Origin: Planctomycetota bacterium
Lineage (GTDB): Bacteria; Planctomycetota; Planctomycetia; Pirellulales; Pirellulaceae
DNA: 64,000 bases
Direction: 5' to 3'
Assembly: GCA_026692865.1 (NCBI GenBank)
Contig: JAPLNI010000058.1
Span: forward strand, 62,001-126,000
Part shown: positions 58,748 to 64,000 of the stretch, one piece after another
How positions within the stretch are numbered: position 1 is the stretch's first letter
Layout: every line of letters begins with the position of its first letter
Notes under the pieces: generated by a model
Database searches by the model: none
Told to the model about the DNA's origin: nothing
Seen by the model: only the letters and a program-made list of their open reading frames with translations
Made by a program: the position numbers and the translations under genes

Positions 58748-61700
58748 GTGAATCGGTTCCTTTCGTCCTTCGCCTTTGTGACTAGCATTCTGATAATCGG
58801 AACCGCTTGTGGTTTGGTGTTTGCGTCCGAATCTCGTGATGCATCCATCCATGCGTGTATAGCTGCTTCGGCAGATCGATGGTGGGCGATGGGAGATCGT
58901 GGGCAGGCGTTGCTATCCGAGAATGCAGGTCGCACTTGGACACAAGCAACTGTCGATGGAACGCCAAATTTCCACGCGGGAATCGCAATTGATGAACGAA
59001 ATGGTGTGGTCGTTGGTGGCACTATTCAACCCTACTCGCATCGAAGCGTAGGAGTTATTCAAACCACTCAAGACGGTGGTCGACGTTGGCGCGAGATTCC
59101 CAGCGAAGGCCTTCCAAGACTGACTGGTATTCAAAAGATAAGCGATCGGCACTGGATCGTTTGGGGAGATTGGTCGCCGAAATTTCACACAGGCTTGTTT
59201 GAGACTATCGACGGCGGAGCAACTTGGACTGGAAAAGAGCTCGCAGCTTCTCATATCCAAACGGCAGCTTGGAAAGATGCCTCCGACGGAATTGTAGTCG
59301 ATCGCCTTGGCCGAATTTTTCGCTTTGAAACTAGAAGGCCGCCGACGTTAATGCCGATCGGCGGGAACGCTTCGAACCGAATTCTTAAGGCCGCTTACAA
59401 TGATTCAGGCTGGTGGTTGATCGGTCAATCAGGGCAAATCTACCACAGTATCGACGGTCAAAAGTGGCTTCAAAAACGCTTGCCCGGAAATGAAACTGAT
59501 CAAGCACTTTTTCGGTTATCGGATATCGCTTTTCAGAAGCTGGATTCACCTGCGATTGCTTCGTCGCCGGCGGGATACCCAGTTCCAAAAAATCCTGAGC
59601 CGATGGCGCTAGCCACGGGTTTTGACGCTACCTATATTCACCAAAATTCACCCGAGGCTAGCACCTACGGTTCAGGATTAAAAGCCACGCATTCGATCCC
59701 GCGGAAACGCTGTTGGTTGGTTGGTAGCCCTGGAAGCGTGATTTGGACAAGCGACGATTTTGGTGACTCTTGGCAAACGCAAACGACATCTCAGTCGCTG
59801 CCATTGAACTCGATAGCATCAGTCGGGAACGATACGCTTTTCGCTGGTGGTGGTCTTGCAACAATCATTGGAACCAGGAACTCGGGGCAGGGATGGTGGA
59901 TCTTGATTCAGGAGGGATCGAGACTTGCCTTACTAAGTTTGACTGCGATTCAAGCAACGATTCCCTGGGATGCCCTATCGATAGTCGCACGTGAGTCGCG
60001 AGCACACGTGGGCGGGATCATCTTTCATAGCGAGCGCATCTACGAACGTGCTTCGCCTTGGTGCGACAGTGCGACTAGAGCAGCGACTCTTGCGAGCGAG
60101 CTTGGCATCTCGGGATTAGAAACGCTAAACCAATTTCCCGTGATGAGTAATTCAACAAATCGGCTTCGTGAGGAGTGCGCGATATATGATCCGAAGCTCC
60201 AGCAACCAAGCTTTGAAGGGTTGATCGACAGAATTGCAATCCAAGCGATCCGCCAATACCGACCGGACGTAATTGTCTGCGACAGCTTCAACGCAGAAGA
60301 CCCACTCACGCAGGCTGCTGCAAGAATGGTGGTAACGGCTCGCAATCGTGCAAGTGACAGTCGTTACGAGTGCTTCTCAAAAGAATCTGGGATTCCAAAT
60401 AAAGCATGGGACTGCAAGACTTTACTGGCTCGATCCATCTCAGATTCTCAGAACGAGCGTCGGCGCAGCGAACTCCAACTGACTTCAACGACTCCGGTGC
60501 ATCGCGAAGGAATTTTGCTCGGTGAATTACTTGTATCCGTCGGCGGTCAAATTACACAATCGGAAGAGTCTATTGCCAAGGTCGATTCGTATGGTGTTAG
60601 GGAAGATTCGATGCCACCGTGGGAGCAGTACGGTGAATATGCCGTGGTGTTCGGTGCAAAGCCAAGTGGCGGAAAGGGTAGCCTGCTGCCTGATGAAATT
60701 AGACAACCAGGAGCGATGAGACCAGCCGCATCGATCGATTCGCTTCGTTACCAGTCTTCGATAACCAACTTCCAACGCGAAAGCAATCTTCACAAGTTAA
60801 TCGACATGGAAGTCCAAAACGCCACACGCGATAGTCGATGGTTTGTCGCGCTCAACCAGCTTATCCATTCGACTTCCCACCCCGCGCGGTCTCAGACGCT
60901 ATGGACTATTGCTCAAGAATCGCGACGTCGTGGCCATTGGGATCGTTGGTCGAAATGCTTAGAGCTACTTATCGGAGATTATCCGAAGGAAGGGGCCGCG
61001 GAACTTGCTGCGATTCAGCAGTCAGCTTGGCAAGGGAGCAGCGAATTTCGACTTTGGCAGGCCCGGCTGACTCCTTCTAATGATTTGCAAACAACACACT
61101 CAAGCGTTGTTACCGCAAGCTATCAAGCCCGGGCCAGTTCAAGTCCTTTCGATACGCAGATTCACGATAGCGCAATCGCTAAAAATGCAACCACGCGTTC
61201 GCCAGATGCGCGATCTCCCTCACGATTGACACTCCAATCACAAACTGCAACTCGAAGTGTAAACCCGGTTACCCCAGTTCTAACTGCCACGGTCAGCGAG
61301 ACTAAGCATCCGCAGTCATTTGCCGAGCCATTAAATGAAAGCCAAGCGACGCGTTTCTCAAGTATGACTTCTATAGCGAGAGTCAACGTCGAAGATGACC
61401 CTCGGAGAGTTTTACTTGCCTTAGCCTCGCGAGCTGATTCAACAACGAATTGGGCTGGAATTTATGGTTGGTCCCATTTGGCTGACCAAGAATTTATGCT
61501 TCGTTCCGGAACAGCAACTGAAAAAAGATTTACGACTTCCCCGAACGAACGTTCTCAATCACCTATGTCACGTCACACCTCGTCAGATGTACTGAGAGTT
61601 CCGAATTCTAAGTTCCGGCCTATCTTGGACGGGTCGCTTGGCGACGATGTCTGGAAGGAAGCTTACCAGGTCGATCTCCAATCAGTTCAAGCAACACTGC

Positions 61701-62248
61701 GACTCAATCAATTGTCAGACGCGAACAAAACGGTCGTTAACTTGATCCGTGACAGCCGATTTTTGTACGTTTCTGGATCGTGCATTGATCGGCAACGCAC
61801 GGCCGAGAGAACCTCTCCCTTTGGCGAATTCTCTCATCAAAAACCAGAAGGCAGAACCCATGACAAACCAACGATCGGTTCTGATCGATTCACCCTGCGG
61901 ATTGATACAGATCGAGACTTTCTAACGTGGTTTCAATTCACGATTGATTCGCAAGGAAACCTCACCGACTCGCTCAACGATATGGGATCTTGGGATCCAC
62001 GATGGTATGTAGCTACAGCTCGAACTGTATCGGGATGGGCTTTCGAGCTGGCGATTCCTTTGAATGAGCTTTCTGATGAAGATTTCATGAAAAACGCGAA
62101 TTCTCAAGCTTCCGCTGGCGATTCCGTAACTCTCTGGAATTTTGCAATGTGCCGCACGATGCCGGGACACGCGGTCCAGTATGCAAAGCCATTGATGACG
62201 GATGGACTGTCGCATGCGAGCTGGATACCAGGAATCATCCAGCGATAG
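58748..62248 (+). CDS. Large modular exported protein: propeller, PIG-L-like segment, CBM9-like domain
   Basis: 1166 residues from the GTG at 58748, chosen because a GGAG lies six bases upstream and a signal peptide (NRFLSSFAFVTSILIIGTAC) follows; the frame is open to a GTG at 58721. Residues about 35-375 carry BNR/Ycf48-like blades (TTQDGGRRWREIP, ETIDGGATWTGKEL, WTSDDFGDSWQTQ). Residues about 390-560 resemble a degenerate PIG-L-like region (IAIQAIRQYRPDVIVCDS). A helical and Ser/Thr-rich linker follows. The last 210 residues (PILDGSLGDDVWKEAYQVDL, SDRFTLRIDTDRDFLTWFQF) fit a CBM9-like sugar-binding domain. Residues 283-310 come from a repeat element (59594-59676). Function unknown. Confidence 0.75.
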   Translation: MNRFLSSFAFVTSILIIGTACGLVFASESRDASIHACIAASADRWWAMGDRGQALLSENAGRTWTQATVDGTPNFHAGIAIDERNGVVVGGTIQPYSHRSVGVIQTTQDGGRRWREIPSEGLPRLTGIQKISDRHWIVWGDWSPKFHTGLFETIDGGATWTGKELAASHIQTAAWKDASDGIVVDRLGRIFRFETRRPPTLMPIGGNASNRILKAAYNDSGWWLIGQSGQIYHSIDGQKWLQKRLPGNETDQALFRLSDIAFQKLDSPAIASSPAGYPVPKNPEPMALATGFDATYIHQNSPEASTYGSGLKATHSIPRKRCWLVGSPGSVIWTSDDFGDSWQTQTTSQSLPLNSIASVGNDTLFAGGGLATIIGTRNSGQGWWILIQEGSRLALLSLTAIQATIPWDALSIVARESRAHVGGIIFHSERIYERASPWCDSATRAATLASELGISGLETLNQFPVMSNSTNRLREECAIYDPKLQQPSFEGLIDRIAIQAIRQYRPDVIVCDSFNAEDPLTQAAARMVVTARNRASDSRYECFSKESGIPNKAWDCKTLLARSISDSQNERRRSELQLTSTTPVHREGILLGELLVSVGGQITQSEESIAKVDSYGVREDSMPPWEQYGEYAVVFGAKPSGGKGSLLPDEIRQPGAMRPAASIDSLRYQSSITNFQRESNLHKLIDMEVQNATRDSRWFVALNQLIHSTSHPARSQTLWTIAQESRRRGHWDRWSKCLELLIGDYPKEGAAELAAIQQSAWQGSSEFRLWQARLTPSNDLQTTHSSVVTASYQARASSSPFDTQIHDSAIAKNATTRSPDARSPSRLTLQSQTATRSVNPVTPVLTATVSETKHPQSFAEPLNESQATRFSSMTSIARVNVEDDPRRVLLALASRADSTTNWAGIYGWSHLADQEFMLRSGTATEKRFTTSPNERSQSPMSRHTSSDVLRVPNSKFRPILDGSLGDDVWKEAYQVDLQSVQATLRLNQLSDANKTVVNLIRDSRFLYVSGSCIDRQRTAERTSPFGEFSHQKPEGRTHDKPTIGSDRFTLRIDTDRDFLTWFQFTIDSQGNLTDSLNDMGSWDPRWYVATARTVSGWAFELAIPLNELSDEDFMKNANSQASAGDSVTLWNFAMCRTMPGHAVQYAKPLMTDGLSHASWIPGIIQR
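59594..59676. repeat. Family B repeat pair translated inside a gene
   Basis: An 83-bp element with inverted ends: CCTGAGCCGATGGCGCTAGC then CACGGG at the left, and CCCGAGGCTAGCACCTACGG then TTCAGG at the right. About 20 of 26 arm positions pair. The left arm matches the intergenic unit at 35090 almost exactly. It lies wholly within the modular protein gene and is read in frame without a stop as PEPMALATGFDATYIHQ and on to STYGSG. Confidence 0.75.
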
Positions 62249-62521
62249 AGCCTAGCAACGATAACGCTTGGCGATTGCTATTACCTAAAGATTTGTCAGG
62301 TTTTTATAGGGAACTCGGCGGCTTTAAGTGCGACGAGTGAACTCCACCCCGCCGAAAACGGTCTAATCTGCGGCTATTCCAGAGTCATTTTGGACTTCCC
62401 GAAAGCTGGGTTTTCTGTAAACTTTGGAGGCCAAATAGGTTGCGCATCGGCGTTAGACTTTGATCATTTTCCTTTTCACTTGAGAGCTGAAACTCTCTGG
62501 TAGGTATTTAGACTACAGCAT

Positions 62522-64000
62522 ATGGACCTGAACTTACTACGGAACATTGGTATTAGTGCTCACATTGACTCGGGCAAAACGACCCTCAGTGAACGAGTTC
62601 TGTTCTACGCTGGCCGAATTCACAAAATCGAGGAAGTCAAAGGCGGCGGCGACGGGGCAACAATGGATTATATGGAGCTGGAAAAAGAGCGTGGAATCAC
62701 GATCACCAGTGCCGCGACATCGCTTACTTGGGGCGATTACAAGATTAATTTGATCGACACCCCTGGTCACGTGGACTTCACAATCGAAGTCGAGCGTTCG
62801 CTCCGCGTGTTGGATGGTGCGGTATTGGTACTTTGCAGCGTCGGTGGCGTTCAAAGCCAATCGCTCACTGTGGACCGACAAATGCGTCGCTATGGCGTTC
62901 CAAGATTGGCGTTTATCAACAAGATGGACCGAACCGGAGCCGATGCGTTCCGCGTTGCCAAGCAAGTCCGTGAAAAGCTAAATGCAGACGCGGTCATGAT
63001 GCAAATCCCAATCGGCGCTGGAGAAACCTTTGAGGGCGTTATCGATTTGGTCACTATGGTTGCTGCTTACTTCGATGGCAAAGACGGTGAAATTGTTCGC
63101 CGCGAGCCAATCCCCGAGAATCTGCTTGAAGACGCTCAAGTGGCGCGCCAATCGATGCTCGAAAGTCTCTCCATGTACTCGGACGAAATGATGGAGCTAC
63201 TGCTTAGCGAAGAGCAAGTTCCTGATGAACTCGTCTACAAGGTTTGCAAAGAAGCGACGCAATCGCACCGGATTACGCCAGTTTTCTGTGGTTCTGCTTA
63301 CAAGAACAAAGGCGTGCAACTTCTCTTAGATGCGGTGACCCGGTACTTGCCAAGCCCGCTCGAACGCGAAATCAAAGCTCGAAAAGTTGGTAACGAAACT
63401 GAGAAGGTAGAACTTAAGCCCGTGCTTGATCTTCCGTTCGTTGGCATGGCCTTTAAGACAGTGGAAGATCCATTCGGTCAGCTAACCTTTACCCGCGTTT
63501 ACCAAGGCAAAGCGGTCAAGGGTGAGATGTACATCAATCAGCGAACTGGTAAGAAGGAACGCTTCAGCCGGATCGTGAGAATGCACGCCGACAAACGAGA
63601 AGACGTTGAAGTTGCCGAAGCGGGTGACATTGTTGCTATTATCGGAATCGACTGCGCAACTGGGGATACTTTCTGTCCTGAGAGAAATTACTGCTCGATG
63701 GAAAGCATGTTTGTTCCGCAACCGGTTATTAAGGTAGCGGTTACTCCTGCAAGTCGCGCTGATGCAGACAAGATGGGTAAGGCATTGAATCGCTTCCGTA
63801 AAGAAGATCCGACTTTCCAAATCTTCAATGATGAAGAAACCAGCGAAACGATCATTTGCGGGATGGGTGAGCTTCACCTTGATATTTACGTCGAACGAAT
63901 GCGCCGCGAATACAACGTTGAGGTTAAAGTCGGTGCTCCTAAAGTAAGTTATCGAGAAGCTCCGGGCGAAGCAGTCGAGTTCAACTACAAACACCGAAAG
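62522..64000 (+). CDS. fusA: Elongation factor G, spdEFG1 type, 3' end cut by window
   Basis: First 493 codons of a translational GTPase. G1 AHIDSGKTT at about 13-21, the switch segment ELEKERGITI, G3 DTPGH, G4 NKMD and the domain II start (LPFVGMAFKTVEDPFGQLTF) are intact; the window ends at YKHRK in domain IV. The segments MDYMELEKERGITITSAAT, VLVLCSVGGVQSQSLTVDRQ, AVMMQIPIGAGETFEGVIDL and AYFDGKDGEIVRREPIPENL are closer to mitochondrial EF-G1 than to E. coli EF-G. This marks the spdEFG1 class known from spirochaetes, planctomycetes and deltaproteobacteria, which catalyses translocation. No str-operon genes (rpsL, rpsG, tufA) are adjacent upstream. Confidence 0.9.
   Translation, partial: MDLNLLRNIGISAHIDSGKTTLSERVLFYAGRIHKIEEVKGGGDGATMDYMELEKERGITITSAATSLTWGDYKINLIDTPGHVDFTIEVERSLRVLDGAVLVLCSVGGVQSQSLTVDRQMRRYGVPRLAFINKMDRTGADAFRVAKQVREKLNADAVMMQIPIGAGETFEGVIDLVTMVAAYFDGKDGEIVRREPIPENLLEDAQVARQSMLESLSMYSDEMMELLLSEEQVPDELVYKVCKEATQSHRITPVFCGSAYKNKGVQLLLDAVTRYLPSPLEREIKARKVGNETEKVELKPVLDLPFVGMAFKTVEDPFGQLTFTRVYQGKAVKGEMYINQRTGKKERFSRIVRMHADKREDVEVAEAGDIVAIIGIDCATGDTFCPERNYCSMESMFVPQPVIKVAVTPASRADADKMGKALNRFRKEDPTFQIFNDEETSETIICGMGELHLDIYVERMRREYNVEVKVGAPKVSYREAPGEAVEFNYKHRK

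Noticed and set aside
62390-62435. CCGAAAGCTGGG followed by AACTTTGGAGG before the EF-G gene, like a family A right end
   Set aside because: The hairpin is lost and no left end is present; at most a decayed relic.

Overview
The window looks like a chromosomal segment of a planctomycete, most likely of the Pirellulaceae (Rhodopirellula-like). This rests on several lineage-typical families seen together: a BBP7-type outer-membrane beta-barrel, an SHD1-domain secreted protein, a PVC-type CxxCH cytochrome with a propeller domain, a SYLF protein, a small lipoprotein with the ALCSSPFD motif after its lipobox cysteine, very asparagine/proline/serine-rich exported proteins, and an EF-G whose sequence resembles the spirochaete/planctomycete/delta spdEFG1 (sister of mitochondrial EF-G1). 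Base composition is close to half GC throughout, and genes are short operons on both strands. No rRNA, tRNA, CRISPR array, prophage or transposase gene was recognised.

Layout. 1-755: end of a low-complexity exported protein. 1030-5025 (minus): an ABC-2 exporter pair, an HDOD protein, a 29-residue membrane peptide and a small secreted protein. 5026-10219 (plus): tpiA, then a membrane fusion protein and RND pump. 10388-17155: seven-EF-hand protein (minus), argC (plus), a YheT-like hydrolase (minus), a membrane-anchored TPR protein (minus) and a lipoprotein (plus). 17263-22146 (plus): guaB, an SHD1 protein and a BBP7 barrel. 22249-29704 is mostly minus: an RNase Z-like hydrolase, zwf, gnd, then a sugar isomerase/epimerase, a medium-chain dehydrogenase and a hexulose-phosphate-synthase-like enzyme; a small plus-strand membrane protein gene interrupts it. 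29882-35612 (plus): a PL14-like lyase, SYLF protein, miaB, a PQQ-like propeller and a membrane protein. 35864-43440 (minus): an N/P/S-rich membrane protein, CxxCH cytochrome, xseA and a phytase-esterase-like protein. 43852-51882 (plus): lpdA, an internally duplicated membrane protein, a TPR protein, recO-bamD-lptE, then an epimerase and WecG-type glycosyltransferase. 51879-55226 (minus): a degenerate MnmE-like GTPase and a membrane-anchored dynamin-like GTPase. 55378-64000: a Sua5-type enzyme (plus), a PIG-L deacetylase (minus), a secreted protein (minus), a 1166-residue modular exported protein (plus) and the first 493 codons of spdEFG1 (plus).

How the genes work together. Central carbon metabolism is well represented: tpiA, the oxidative pentose phosphate pair zwf/gnd and lpdA. 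A sugar operon lies upstream of gnd, and its HPS-like enzyme may use or make ribulose 5-phosphate, the product of Gnd. Envelope biogenesis is represented by bamD-lptE coupled to recO, the RND pump, the BBP7 barrel, lipoproteins and the epimerase/WecG pair.

The most unusual structure outside genes is a set of at least five families of short palindromic repeats arranged like REPs or REP doublets (REPINs). They sit in gaps between genes, and one complete copy (59594-59676) is translated in frame inside the modular exported protein. Other points of interest are a dehydrogenase in which all four structural-zinc cysteines are replaced at the exact spacing, the degenerate MnmE-like protein, an epimerase with Phe at the SDR catalytic Tyr position, and three operon junctions that all use a TTGA stop/start overlap. 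All calls are from reading the sequence; no database search or alignment program was run.
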